NCBI GenBank assembly: GCA_045657465.1
Contig: JAZOTD010000014.1
Coordinates: 62,001-126,000, forward strand
Origin: RGIG1681 sp045657465
GTDB lineage: Bacteria > Bacillota > Clostridia > Christensenellales > UBA1242
DNA: 64,000 nucleotides
Direction of reading: 5' to 3'
Numbering within the stretch: position 1 is the first letter of the stretch; the number at the start of each line of letters is the position of its first letter. The notes under the pieces are model-generated. The model was not told where the DNA came from. It saw nothing but the letters and a program-made list of their open reading frames with translations, and did not search any database. A program made the translations under genes and the position numbers. Below, piece after piece: positions 1 to 8,178 of this stretch.

Positions 1-323
1 TTTCACTCATGTTTTTTGGTGCTGCTAGTTTGAGTGAAAAATTAAAATCTTCAGACGCCTCTGCTAGCATACTTGGCGTCATTATAGTTCTCTTTTCAAT
101 CTCAGCAACATACTTTTCCATATTAAACTGGCGGGTGTTTGGCCTGCCACGATTTGTTCTTGCGGAACTTTCAATTTCGCCATAAATAATCTTTAAAATG
201 AAATCTATGAGCTCTTCTTTGCTTTTTGTTGTTGGAGACGGAACCCCCAAACTTCTACCCATATCTCTAAGGTCTCTAATATTTAAAAGTGATAATGATT
301 GTTTGTTGTAAATATTATCCATA
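1..323 (-). CDS. Rho-N/SAP-like small-domain protein (3' end outside window)
   Basis: The reading frame runs on the minus strand from an ATG at 323 and is still open at base 1, so only the first 107 residues are visible. Residues 12-44 (LNIRDLRDMGRSLGVPSP...) resemble the N-terminal helical domain of Rho termination factor or a SAP motif: L-R-D-L, a short loop, then K-S-K-E-E-L-I-D-F-I. A basic RGRPNTRQ stretch follows. This suggests nucleic-acid binding, but the family is not proven. An in-frame TTG four codons upstream is an alternative start; neither start has a strong ribosome site. It lies 60 bp downstream of the SPOCS/LysM gene on the same strand. Confidence 0.5.
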
Positions 324-386
324 ATTTCATCCAAAATAGTTTTCTCTATTAATAATTTAACATATTTGAACAATTTTGTCTATTTT

Positions 387-1847
387 TTAAGCAAGATTAA
401 CTGGATAATATACATAGATTTTTTGACCAGACTCAAACACGTCATCAACTTCATTCTGCTCACTAATTGTTTCTGGTTTAACATTCAAAATTTTTGATAC
501 ATCAAATAAACTTTGACCTTCTTTTGTTACATAAACTTTAATGCCATAATCATTTTCTGGTTTTGCACCAATAATTTCATAACCACCAATAAAATGTCTT
601 GATATTTCGGTCTCATAATGCGCCATGGCATCATATTTTGAAACTACTTCAATTTCTCTTCCTGCTTTCACTTTAAATGAAACAACTTGGCTCGCAATCA
701 CTAGTTCATGATACTTGTTTAAATTCTTATCAATCTCAACATCAAATTCAACATTTTGAGTCAAAACATCAAAACCAGACTCTGTTTTATATAACACACA
801 AATTTTTTGAACAGCCCTAGAAACATTATTTTCTTCATTTTTGAAAGATAAAACCCCAGCATTAAACACGCCAACAACATCATCTAAATTTTCAATATTT
901 GAAATATCAACCACGGACACAAATGTATTGCTTACATTTTTTATTTCATCAAAAGTTCTTGTGGTTAAATAGCCATATGTGGTTTTGATTTCACTTTCAA
1001 GTGAAAACATGTCGTCTGCAAATTCATAAGTTGTTTCATCATACACATACACAACCGCACCAAGTTCGATATTGTAAGACAACACGCACTTGTCACCTGT
1101 TTTTTCAGCATTTACATTAATATTTTTAACACACACTCTCGCATCTACAGTCATTGTTGGAACAACACCCAAAACCTCAACTTCTTGACTAAATTCAATT
1201 TCGCGTGCAATTCTTTCAATTCCATTTTCACCACTTGCAACAACTTCGGTAATGAGTTTTCCTTCTAGTAGCACCTTATCAACACTAGCATTTACTGATG
1301 AAGCAACCACATCTACAGCGCTGGTTAAAACATTAAGTTCATCAAAACCTGTTTGGTAATCTTCAGTAACAATAAAATTATCATTTTTTGATTCAACAAT
1401 ATGTTTGATGCTTGACGAAGATGCCGACAAGACTAAATCATCTTTTCTCGCATCAATCTTTGGAATTTCATAATCATAAACACCATAAATATCTGCATAG
1501 TGCAACACTGAAATCATGGCTTCGTTTGATGAGAAATTAACATTTTCAACCCTCACATAATCTTTTGCAAATGTGTTTTTTAATGCAAATTCTGCCTTTT
1601 GCTTTTCCAAAAACTCAACTTTTCCAAAATCACTTTCAATTTGTCCATTTTCAGAAAGGTATAAAATTGTGGCATTAATCTCACCGCCAATTGATACCGA
1701 ACCACTCTCACTTTCACAAGAAGACACGTTTGCATAAGTGATCACATTTAGCACCTTTTTAATATTATTTTCGGCCGAAATTTTAATATTTGCAAACATA
1801 TTTTCCATGGTAATCTTTTTTCTTGTGCTTACAATTAAATTTTCCAT
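387..1847 (-). CDS. SPOCS-domain (DUF3794) protein with C-terminal LysM
   Basis: This 486-residue protein has no signal peptide. Residues 1-430 look like repeated SPOCS/DUF3794 beta-rich modules: 'ANVSSCESESGSVSIGGEI' near 40-57 and 'VDKVLLEGKLITEVVASG' near 187-204 both fit the strand pattern of that family. The last 50 residues form a LysM-type fold, with 'VTKEGQSLFDVSKILNVKP' and a closing G-Q-K-I-Y-V-Y. Proteins of this build include SipL, which binds SpoIVA during spore-coat assembly in Clostridia. A sporulation role is inferred from architecture only; no other spore gene is nearby. The start is set by GGGGGA placed 5-6 nt before ATG. Confidence 0.65.
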   Translation of the reverse strand: MENLIVSTRKKITMENMFANIKISAENNIKKVLNVITYANVSSCESESGSVSIGGEINATILYLSENGQIESDFGKVEFLEKQKAEFALKNTFAKDYVRVENVNFSSNEAMISVLHYADIYGVYDYEIPKIDARKDDLVLSASSSSIKHIVESKNDNFIVTEDYQTGFDELNVLTSAVDVVASSVNASVDKVLLEGKLITEVVASGENGIERIAREIEFSQEVEVLGVVPTMTVDARVCVKNINVNAEKTGDKCVLSYNIELGAVVYVYDETTYEFADDMFSLESEIKTTYGYLTTRTFDEIKNVSNTFVSVVDISNIENLDDVVGVFNAGVLSFKNEENNVSRAVQKICVLYKTESGFDVLTQNVEFDVEIDKNLNKYHELVIASQVVSFKVKAGREIEVVSKYDAMAHYETEISRHFIGGYEIIGAKPENDYGIKVYVTKEGQSLFDVSKILNVKPETISEQNEVDDVFESGQKIYVYYPVNLA

Positions 1848-1949
1848 AACTTTCCCCCATTAGCACTAGTCTATTAAGCATAAAAAATAATTATTACACT
1901 TTTGAATAAAAAAAATTTTTATGTAAAAAATTTAATCAAGGAGAATTTT

Positions 1950-2192
1950 ATGAGAAAAGCAAACACATCAGTCACAGCCGTAATTGAAGAAATTGCAAGA
2001 TTAAAGGGCTTGAATATTTCAATGGAAATAAACAAAGGACGAAAACGCATCGAAAAATACCAAGGCATAATTGAAAACGTTTATCCAAGCATCTTCACCG
2101 TAAATGTTGGCGATGGCAAAAACCCAATGTCTTATTCATACACCGAAGTTTTGTGCGGAGATGTCGTAATCAACGAACTAAAAACCAATTAA
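1950..2192 (+). CDS. veg: Veg family protein (DUF1021)
   Basis: This is an 80-residue Veg-like protein. The pattern G-R-K-R...Y-x-G-I-I-E-x-V-Y-P-S-I-F-T-V and the closing S-Y-S-Y-T-E-V-L-C-G-D-V-V match the small SH3-like fold of B. subtilis Veg, which is linked to biofilm-matrix control and is conserved in Gram-positive genomes. The start is the ATG at 1950, six nucleotides after AAGGAGA; an in-frame ATG at 1902 lacks a ribosome site. It is transcribed divergently from the SPOCS gene and ends in a strong hairpin terminator shared with the convergent gene. Confidence 0.8.
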   Translation: MRKANTSVTAVIEEIARLKGLNISMEINKGRKRIEKYQGIIENVYPSIFTVNVGDGKNPMSYSYTEVLCGDVVINELKTN

Positions 2193-2193
2193 A

Positions 2194-2220
2194 AAAGACA
2201 CTCAACCGAGTGTCTTTTTA
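2194..2220. terminator. bidirectional intrinsic terminator
   Basis: The perfect stem AAGACACTC/GAGTGTCTT with a four-base loop is flanked by A and T runs. It lies between two converging genes, veg and the zinc-ribbon gene, and can serve both. Confidence 0.85.
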
Positions 2221-2228
2221 TTTTTTAT

Positions 2229-2798
2229 TTATTTCTTTTTGCCAAGCATGTCACCTTCGAAGTCATAATCATCGTCATCATCTTCATCGTCATCGTCTTC
2301 ATCATCGCCTAATGCTTCAACTGTTTCAAAATCATCTTTCATCGTTTCAGAAACAATGTCATCTTCTTCAATGTCTTCTTCATCCATTGCAAATTCAATA
2401 GGAGCGTCATCCATCAAATCATCACCTGTTTCATATGGATCATCTTCTTCATCTGGATCAATATCACTAAATCCTGAATTAAAGTCATCATCCATTTCAT
2501 TAGAAGATTCTGCTTCAAGTGATTCATCGTCATCAGCTTCTTCATCATCTTTCCAATCTTTCAAATCGTCATCAGACTTAGATTTTGACCTTCCACGACA
2601 TTCGTCACACATTGTTTGGTCTTCTTTGATATAGTTTTGACCACACATTGGGCAAAGCTCCATATCTTCAAGATCAATCAATTCATCATCTGCTTCTGTG
2701 TGATGTTTCATTTCAGATTTGCAAACGTGACAATAATCTTCACCTTCTAAAATATAATTAAGTTCACATCTAGGACATTTAATATATTTTTTTGCCAT
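2229..2798 (-). CDS. zinc-ribbon protein with long acidic tail
   Basis: This 189-residue protein is of unknown function. Residues 1-70 contain two Cys pairs twice over: CPRC with CHVC, then CPMC with CDEC, as in double zinc ribbons. From about residue 75 to the end it is almost only D, E, S and hydrophobic spacers, ending with a nine-residue D/E block and GKKK. The acidic tail resembles the RpoE/delta-type tails of Gram-positive RNA polymerase partners, but no homology is claimed. The ATG at 2798 is chosen because AGGGG lies eight bases upstream; an ATG at 2828 would place that site inside the gene. A terminator follows. Confidence 0.6.
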   Translation of the reverse strand: MAKKYIKCPRCELNYILEGEDYCHVCKSEMKHHTEADDELIDLEDMELCPMCGQNYIKEDQTMCDECRGRSKSKSDDDLKDWKDDEEADDDESLEAESSNEMDDDFNSGFSDIDPDEEDDPYETGDDLMDDAPIEFAMDEEDIEEDDIVSETMKDDFETVEALGDDEDDDDEDDDDDYDFEGDMLGKKK

Positions 2799-2930
2799 AA
2801 CAAAACCCCTTTTGCTAATGTTAGCCATATATTATAATAAAAAAAATGGTTTGTAAACTACTTTTTTAAATTTTCAAAAAGTTTTTAAACTTTCTTATAT
2901 ATTTTACTAATAAATCAAAAAAATATACAC

Positions 2931-2959
2931 AAAAAAAAGAGTGTCACCACTCTTTTTTT
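2931..2959 (-). terminator. terminator of acpP
   Basis: The hairpin AAGAGTG-TCAC-CACTCTT is followed on the minus strand by eight T residues, directly after the acpP stop codon. Confidence 0.85.
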
Positions 2960-2960
2960 C

Positions 2961-3191
2961 TTACTTTTTGTGAGATTCAATAAAATCAACAATGTGTTTA
3001 ATTGTTTTGATTTCAGGAATTGCTTCATCTGGAATAGAAACTCCAAATTCATCTTCTAAAGACATCAAAATCTCAACTAAATCAAGAGAATCAGCACCAA
3101 GTTCTTCAGCAATGTTTGTGTCATCTTTAACATCTTCAACTTTAACTGAAAGTTGGTCTGCAATAATCTTCTTCACTTTATCATTAATCAT
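2961..3191 (-). CDS. acpP: acyl carrier protein
   Basis: This 76-residue acyl carrier protein carries growing fatty-acyl chains on a 4'-phosphopantetheine arm in type II fatty-acid synthesis. The attachment site is Ser in the canonical G-A-D-S-L-D motif at the start of helix II, followed by VEILMSLEDEFGVSIPDE. It is acidic and of normal length. The ATG at 3191 follows GGAGG by eight bases, which rules out the longer in-frame starts upstream. No other fab genes are nearby; it sits about 70 bp downstream of the HtrA-type protease gene on the same strand and has its own terminator. Confidence 0.95.
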   Translation of the reverse strand: MINDKVKKIIADQLSVKVEDVKDDTNIAEELGADSLDLVEILMSLEDEFGVSIPDEAIPEIKTIKHIVDFIESHKK

Positions 3192-3261
3192 TTCAAATTC
3201 CTCCATTACTAATTTTATGTTAACATATTTATATTGCTTTTGCAACAATTTCTATGCAAGT

Positions 3262-4557
3262 TTAGTCACCTGACACAGTTTTTGTTGCTGTTGCAAACAC
3301 CGAAACTGGAGATTCCTGCCCTTGAATATAGAACAAAATTTCACTACCTTCCACAATCGAAAAACTGAAATCTTCAAAAACATATTGATTATACATGCCA
3401 ATTTTAACGGTTTTTTCTTTTCCAGCAATACTAACTTTCATTTCAATAGCTTCAATGATGTCTCCTGCATGAAGTTTTCCATAAGCAATTCCTTTGTTTA
3501 CAGATGCAACTTCAACATAATGTTGAACCAATGGCTTTAACTCTCCATTATAGCTAACATATAGCTGGGTTTTTCCAAGTTGTTCATTGTGTTTAAACTC
3601 AACATCAAGATTGATATATTTTGCTTTTGACCTGGTTTCAATAATGCTTTCTGCAATTCCAACTACTATATTTCCAGGAATTGCATACGCAATGCCATCA
3701 ACATCAAGTTTTCCCGAATTAACACTGTTAAGTTTTGCGTTTACGAGACCAACAAACTGCCCTCTGTTATTAAACAGCCCTCCACCAGAATTTCCAGAGT
3801 TGATTGGGGTATCAATTTGAATTTCACGCATTGTTTTTCCTTCAACATCAACAATTGAGTTGATTTGCGAAACACCACCCCTAGAAATTGTGAAACCACC
3901 AGCGAATGGATTGCCCACAGCAAAAACCGTTTCACCAAGCGATAAATAAGTGCTGTCATATATATCAATTGGTTTGCAACCATCAAGCACATTTTCAGGA
4001 TTTGAAGTTTTATATTCTAGAACCGCAACGTCATAAGTTGATGAATAATAAACCAAATCAACTTTGATTGGAATCGATTGACTTTGGAGCAAAACCCAAA
4101 TTTCATCTGTTGAATATCCGTTGATTACATGATAGCAAGTAACAAAATAAATAACATCTGACTCAACTCTATAAATAACACCTGCGCCATGACTCAAAGT
4201 GCTGTTAAAGAAGGTGTATTCATTCGAACAATTTCCACCAGCAGAAACACACACGGTGCTCCATTGAGCGTTGCTCAAAGCATGAACCTGAACAGTTTCT
4301 TCTGATGCAGAATATTCATTGTAATAATTGTTAACATTTTTAATTTTGCCATTTTTCACATGCACAGCCATAGCAATTATGAGCCCAATGTTCGATAAAA
4401 ACAGAACTGCAACCATAATAACTAAAAATTTGTAACCCGAAAATGAAAATTGACGATGACTTCTCCCCCCACCATCATAAGGTCTTGTTATTGGAATGTC
4501 ATCATAAGGAATTTTGCTTCTGCTCTCAGAATCATTATAATCATTCATATAACTCAT
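3262..4557 (-). CDS. membrane-anchored trypsin-like (HtrA/S1C) serine protease
   Basis: This is a 431-residue protein. It has a cytosolic head of about 40 residues, one transmembrane segment (about 43-65, FLVIMVAVLFLSNIGLIIAM) and an outside chymotrypsin-fold domain. The catalytic triad is visible: H143 in VTCYHVING, D176 in YDVAVLEYK and S257 in NSGNSGGG, with VGNPFAGGFTISRGGVS before it as in DegP/HtrA. Residues 330-431 are probably a degenerate PDZ-like domain. It likely degrades or processes misfolded proteins at the cell envelope. The start at 4557 has GGGGGG eight bases upstream. It lies 33 bp downstream of a surface-protein gene and may share its transcript. Confidence 0.85.
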   Translation of the reverse strand: MSYMNDYNDSESRSKIPYDDIPITRPYDGGGRSHRQFSFSGYKFLVIMVAVLFLSNIGLIIAMAVHVKNGKIKNVNNYYNEYSASEETVQVHALSNAQWSTVCVSAGGNCSNEYTFFNSTLSHGAGVIYRVESDVIYFVTCYHVINGYSTDEIWVLLQSQSIPIKVDLVYYSSTYDVAVLEYKTSNPENVLDGCKPIDIYDSTYLSLGETVFAVGNPFAGGFTISRGGVSQINSIVDVEGKTMREIQIDTPINSGNSGGGLFNNRGQFVGLVNAKLNSVNSGKLDVDGIAYAIPGNIVVGIAESIIETRSKAKYINLDVEFKHNEQLGKTQLYVSYNGELKPLVQHYVEVASVNKGIAYGKLHAGDIIEAIEMKVSIAGKEKTVKIGMYNQYVFEDFSFSIVEGSEILFYIQGQESPVSVFATATKTVSGD

Positions 4558-4590
4558 ACAAAATCCCCCCTCTTTATCCAATTATTGTCT

Positions 4591-6027
4591 TTATTTTACA
4601 CTAAATCTTCGTGCTTTGACAAACGAAATTGCCAAATATACGACAATTACAGCACAAAAAACACCAAAACAAGTCCATAATAACCACTTTGGAGCTTCTT
4701 TTTCTCCAGAAATCACATGAATATGCAATTCTCTTGAATAGGTTTCAGAATCAGTCATTCCTTCTCTGTGGCCTTCTGCAGAAAGAGTTATTGTTGCGCT
4801 GCCTATTCTGTTTAATTCGATTTCAACATAACAAATATTGCCTTCTACATAGTATGTCGCCGTTGCAACTTTTTTATTGCTAACCGAAACAGTTATGTCA
4901 CTATCAAACACAAACTCATCAACAATCACAAACTTCACTGCATGCTTTGAACCCACAGTATAAAAATAATTATCTCCAGAAAAAGCACCTATGCCAAATC
5001 TGTCAACATAAAATGAAGATGACGTATTTAACACAATGTCTTCTTTAGAAATACCCAAACTGGTCGTTTGCTTCATGAGTTTTACATTGACTGAATACCA
5101 ACCAATGTCTTCAAACGTATACTCTTCGCCATACCTGATTGTTATTGATTCGCCACTGTCATCATTAATCACAATCTTCCAGCTATAATGCTCTAAATCA
5201 CTATAATTTTTTAGGTCTTTGTTTCCAACAATCACATACTCAAACACATCATAGATTCCATTAAATTTCAATGAATCACCTTCAAACATACTGTCAAGCG
5301 ACGATTGCAATGTTTCTTTGAGTTGATAATTTGTGTAATCTTGATAATAACACACACCTGTCTTGTTGAAACTTTTTGCCTTGTATAGATGATAAAATGA
5401 CAAGCTTTCGTCAACATCTAGACTGTCATCAACTTCATCAGGTCGCTGATAAACCACTTCAAAAATGTTGTAAGTTTCTTCATATATTGAGTCTGTCATA
5501 ACTTTCGTTGCATCACTAAACTTAAGTTCAAATAATCTCCAACCATAGCCAATAGATTTTTTGCCGTTGTTGTTAAGTTCAGAAATTAATTCATCTGTAT
5601 CAAAGTGCCAATACATGCCCTTTCCAGCATCGTTATAAAACCCAAGTTTAAGTTCAAAAAGTGTCACTTCTGGAAAATATAACCAAACATACGCAGACTC
5701 ACCAGTTTTTACTGTGAAAGGTGTTCCGTTGGTTTTAAAATTAATTTTTGCGTTTATTTCTCCTGCAGAATTTGCTGAAAATTTATAAGCTTTTCCTATC
5801 ATCATAGCTTTGGTTTCTCTATCAAAAGGAGCCGCATTTGACACAGCTGTCACGCCAGAAAACGACCCACTTGTGCCAATAATATCTTGTTTGTTTTGAA
5901 TCAAATCTTCAAAATTCTTCACTTCTTCGGCATGGGTTATTTTTTGTGTTTTAGGCACGCAAAAGCCGGCAAAACAAAGAGTTATGCCACACATAATACC
6001 TAAAATTAAACACAAAAATCGTTTCAT
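4591..6027 (-). CDS. secreted, C-terminally membrane-anchored protein of unknown function
   Basis: The 478-residue protein starts with a typical signal peptide (MKRFLCLILGIMCGITLCFA) and ends with one transmembrane helix (LLWTCFGVFCAVIVVYLAI) followed by basic residues, so about 420 residues are displayed outside. The middle is beta-rich with no motif recognised; the stretch near 365-430 resembles an Ig-like or cadherin-like fold. Its start overlaps the end of ung: AAGG of the ribosome site is made by the ung stop codon (TAAGG), giving tight translational coupling. A GTG six bases earlier is possible but sits on the ribosome site. Its co-transcribed neighbour is an envelope protease. Confidence 0.6.
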   Translation of the reverse strand: MKRFLCLILGIMCGITLCFAGFCVPKTQKITHAEEVKNFEDLIQNKQDIIGTSGSFSGVTAVSNAAPFDRETKAMMIGKAYKFSANSAGEINAKINFKTNGTPFTVKTGESAYVWLYFPEVTLFELKLGFYNDAGKGMYWHFDTDELISELNNNGKKSIGYGWRLFELKFSDATKVMTDSIYEETYNIFEVVYQRPDEVDDSLDVDESLSFYHLYKAKSFNKTGVCYYQDYTNYQLKETLQSSLDSMFEGDSLKFNGIYDVFEYVIVGNKDLKNYSDLEHYSWKIVINDDSGESITIRYGEEYTFEDIGWYSVNVKLMKQTTSLGISKEDIVLNTSSSFYVDRFGIGAFSGDNYFYTVGSKHAVKFVIVDEFVFDSDITVSVSNKKVATATYYVEGNICYVEIELNRIGSATITLSAEGHREGMTDSETYSRELHIHVISGEKEAPKWLLWTCFGVFCAVIVVYLAISFVKARRFSVK

Positions 6028-6034
6028 TTTCACC

Positions 6035-6709
6035 TTACAAATTTTCTATCTTCCAATTAATCTCTTCTCTGCCATGAAGTTTTAAAAACTCATTTGTTTT
6101 CTTAAAATGATTATTTCCAAAAAAGCCTTGCCATGCAGAAAGTGGACTTGGGTGTGCAGACTCAAGCACCAAGTGTTTTGACGAATCAATAAACGCCTTT
6201 TTGCTTCTAGCATTTCCACCCCACAAAATAAACACAACTGGTTTTTCTTGCTTGTTTACTTCTTGAATGATTCTGTCAGTAAATTTTTGCCAACCAAATT
6301 TTGAATGTGAGTTTGCCTGATGTTCACGAACAGTAAGTGTTGTATTTAGCAAAAGCACACCTTGATTTGACCAAGACACTAAACAACCATGGTTTGGCGG
6401 AGCAAAACCATATTCTGCTTCAATTTCTTTATATATATTTTTAAGTGATGGCGGAATATCAACCCCCGGAAGCACCGAAAAACACATTCCGTGAGCCTGC
6501 CCTTCTTCGTGATAAGGGTCTTGCCCCAAAATAACCACCTTGACATCATTAATATCACAATGCTTCAGTGCTGAAAAAATCTTTCCCCTAGGTGGATAAA
6601 TTTTATATTTTGAATATTCTTCATCAACCTTTTCTAAAAGCTCTTTAAAATAAGGTTTTTCAAACTCATCTTCTAAAGCTGCGTCCCAACCATTGTTAAA
6701 AAAATTCAT
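6035..6709 (-). CDS. ung: uracil-DNA glycosylase, family 1
   Basis: The 224-residue enzyme removes uracil from DNA as the first step of base-excision repair. It shows all family-1 marks: the water-activating loop GQDPYH at 62-67 with catalytic D64, the LLLNTTLTV uracil-recognition strand, and the HPSPLSA leucine-loop motif near 184-190. Length is normal. AAAGGA lies about seven bases before the ATG. It is the first gene of a probable three-gene unit with the surface protein and HtrA-type protease; the link to these looks positional rather than functional. Confidence 0.96.
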   Translation of the reverse strand: MNFFNNGWDAALEDEFEKPYFKELLEKVDEEYSKYKIYPPRGKIFSALKHCDINDVKVVILGQDPYHEEGQAHGMCFSVLPGVDIPPSLKNIYKEIEAEYGFAPPNHGCLVSWSNQGVLLLNTTLTVREHQANSHSKFGWQKFTDRIIQEVNKQEKPVVFILWGGNARSKKAFIDSSKHLVLESAHPSPLSAWQGFFGNNHFKKTNEFLKLHGREEINWKIENL

Positions 6710-6770
6710 AAACTAATCCTTTGAATCAATATATAATTAAATATTAGCAAAAACGCATATTTTTAGCAAG

Positions 6771-6793
6771 AAAAAACCACCACAATGTGGTGG
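6771..6793 (-). terminator. terminator downstream of the DUF4352-type gene
   Basis: The stem CCACCACA/TGTGGTGG is followed on the minus strand by TTTTTT and lies just after the membrane-protein gene at 6806-7414, upstream of ung. Confidence 0.8.
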
Positions 6794-6805
6794 CTTCATT
6801 ATTTA

Positions 6806-7414
6806 TTATCCTTTTAATTTTACGACATAAAAAACGTCTGCATCTTTTTTGTTTAAAGACATTTTTAATTCTATCTTTTTTGAATTATTTAAAACTTCTT
6901 TTGGTGCTTCAAATAACAAATCACATTCAAGCGTTTCTAATGCATCAATTGAATCATGAGCCATTAAAAACGCTAAACTATAATCATACTTTGTATTATA
7001 TTCTGCTCCATCGCAACACAACACATAATTAAATTTACAGTTAATACCCCATTCATCATTAAAACTAATGTTTTTATTTGTTGGATTATATAATTTCAAA
7101 CTGATAGAACATAACAAATTATTTTCATTTGAAGGATACTTTGTATTATAAGAAATAGGATTTACATAGTATTCACCTATCTCATACTCCAATACTGTAT
7201 ATTTTACATCATAAAACATAAATTCTTGATTTAACTCATAATATAATATTTTATCTTTGTTTTTATTGTCACCTTCAATCAACAACACAACTGCAATTGC
7301 AATCACACAAGCACAAACTAATAAAATAAAAACTACTAGGGCAATTGTTTGCTTTGTAGTTAATTGTTTTTCTTTATTTTCTTTTACTGACAACTCTTCA
7401 GTTATTTCTTCCAT
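6806..7414 (-). CDS. membrane-anchored DUF4352-like (telokin-like) protein
   Basis: This 202-residue protein has a short acidic cytosolic N-terminus, one transmembrane helix (about 26-49, ALVVFILLVCACVIAIAVVL) and a beta-sandwich exterior domain. The pattern F-x-D-V-K-Y-T-V-L-E, then L-x-I-S-L-K-L-Y-N-P-T-N-K, fits the DUF4352/telokin-like immunoprotective family often found as Gram-positive surface or lipoproteins. It is transcribed divergently from an XRE repressor whose predicted operator fills the -35/-10 spacer of this gene's promoter, so it is probably the regulator's main target. GGGGGAGAAT precedes the ATG. Its ligand or role is unknown. Confidence 0.65.
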   Translation of the reverse strand: MEEITEELSVKENKEKQLTTKQTIALVVFILLVCACVIAIAVVLLIEGDNKNKDKILYYELNQEFMFYDVKYTVLEYEIGEYYVNPISYNTKYPSNENNLLCSISLKLYNPTNKNISFNDEWGINCKFNYVLCCDGAEYNTKYDYSLAFLMAHDSIDALETLECDLLFEAPKEVLNNSKKIELKMSLNKKDADVFYVVKLKG

Positions 7415-7442
7415 ATTCTCCCCCGTACATATTATTTATTTT

Positions 7443-7471
7443 ATTATATTCCCATTATACTGGGAATGCAA
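7443..7471 (-). promoter_or_regulatory. promoter of the DUF4352-like gene
   Basis: On the minus strand, TTGCAT (7466-7471) and TATAAT (7443-7448) are separated by exactly 17 bp. The 17-bp spacer is essentially the whole inverted repeat described at 7448-7467, so a bound repressor would block RNA polymerase directly. Confidence 0.75.
7448..7467. promoter_or_regulatory. operator 1 (perfect inverted repeat) for the XRE regulator
   Basis: ATTCCCA-N6-TGGGAAT is a perfect 7-bp inverted repeat with TTATAC between the arms. It lies within the DUF4352 gene promoter. A related imperfect copy is found 29 bp away (centre to centre) in front of the regulator gene. Assignment to the regulator is by position. 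Confidence 0.65.
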
Positions 7472-7476
7472 GTATT

Positions 7477-7496
7477 TTTCCCAGTATTGTGGAATA
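7477..7496. promoter_or_regulatory. operator 2 (imperfect repeat) before the XRE regulator
   Basis: TTTCCCA-N6-TGGAATA shares its left arm and N6 spacing with operator 1, with changes in the right arm. It ends eight bases before the regulator's start codon, overlaps the only -10-like hexamer there (AATAAT) and predicts autorepression. Confidence 0.55.
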
Positions 7497-7504
7497 ATTG
7501 TTTT

Positions 7505-7711
7505 ATGGAATATACATTTGGTGATAGATTAAGAGAATTAAGAAAAGAAAAAAACATTGGTCAAATTGAACTTGCAAAACAACTTGGGGTTGGCAAATCA
7601 ATAATTAGTTTATGGGAAACAAATCAATGTGAACCCACCCTTTCAAAATTAATTGCCATTGCTGAATTTTTCGCAGTTTCAGTTGACTATTTAGCTGGTT
7701 TAGAAAAATAA
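7505..7711 (+). CDS. XRE/Cro-CI family HTH transcriptional regulator
   Basis: The 68-residue protein is almost only a helix-turn-helix domain: FGDRLRELRKEKNIGQIELA, then QLGVGKSIISLWETNQCEPT as the HTH, then the LIAIAEFFAVSVDYLAG closing helix usual in this family. It is a short DNA-binding repressor with no effector domain. No good ribosome site lies before the ATG; a -10-like AATAAT ends six bases before it, so the message may be leaderless. It is divergent from a membrane protein and flanked by two copies of an inverted repeat. A terminator follows at once, so the regulator is monocistronic. Confidence 0.9.
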   Translation: MEYTFGDRLRELRKEKNIGQIELAKQLGVGKSIISLWETNQCEPTLSKLIAIAEFFAVSVDYLAGLEK

Positions 7712-7722
7712 ATAACACAAAA

Positions 7723-7752
7723 AAAAAAAGATGCAATTGCATCTTGTTTTTT
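7723..7752. terminator. bidirectional terminator between XRE gene and rpsI
   Basis: AAGATGCAATTGCATCTT is a perfect palindrome bordered by an A run on one side and T-rich DNA on the other, between two convergent genes. Confidence 0.85.
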
Positions 7753-7764
7753 GTTTCCAAAATA

Positions 7765-8172
7765 TTATCTCTTTGAGAATTGTGGAGCTTTTCTAGCTTT
7801 CTTAAGACCATATTTCTTTCTTTCTTTCATTCTTGGGTCACGAGTCAAGAGACCAGCAGACTTGATTGTCTTTTTGAATGTTTCGTTTGAAAGAACCAAT
7901 GCTCTTGCGATTGCATGACGGCAAGCACCAGCTTGACCTGAAAGACCACCGCCGTTAACAGTGATTTCAATGTCATATTTGTCAGCAACTTCAACCAAGT
8001 TTAAAGCTGTTTTAACTTCGTTTTGAAGAAGTTCTGATTTAAAATATTCGTTAAGTGGTTGTTTGTTAACCAAAATGTTGCCTTTGCCAGCACAAATTCT
8101 TGCTCTAGCAATAGCTTTTTTTCTACGGCCTGTAGCCCAGATTTTTTCTACTTTTGCTGTTTTCTTTGCCAT
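7765..8172 (-). CDS. rpsI: 30S ribosomal protein S9 (uS9)
   Basis: This is a 135-residue uS9. WATGRRKKAIARARI at the N-terminus, VNGGGLSGQAGACRHAIARAL in the middle and a basic tail ending KAPQFSKR, which reaches the P-site tRNA, are diagnostic. It is encoded six bases after rplM in the classical L13-S9 pair, with AGGAAA before its ATG. A hairpin terminator follows. Confidence 0.97.
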   Translation of the reverse strand: MAKKTAKVEKIWATGRRKKAIARARICAGKGNILVNKQPLNEYFKSELLQNEVKTALNLVEVADKYDIEITVNGGGLSGQAGACRHAIARALVLSNETFKKTIKSAGLLTRDPRMKERKKYGLKKARKAPQFSKR

Positions 8173-8178
8173 AATTTC

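Noticed and set aside
2356..2634. Ser-rich ORF on the plus strand
   Set aside because: It is the complement of the Asp/Glu codons of the acidic zinc-ribbon gene and has no ribosome site.
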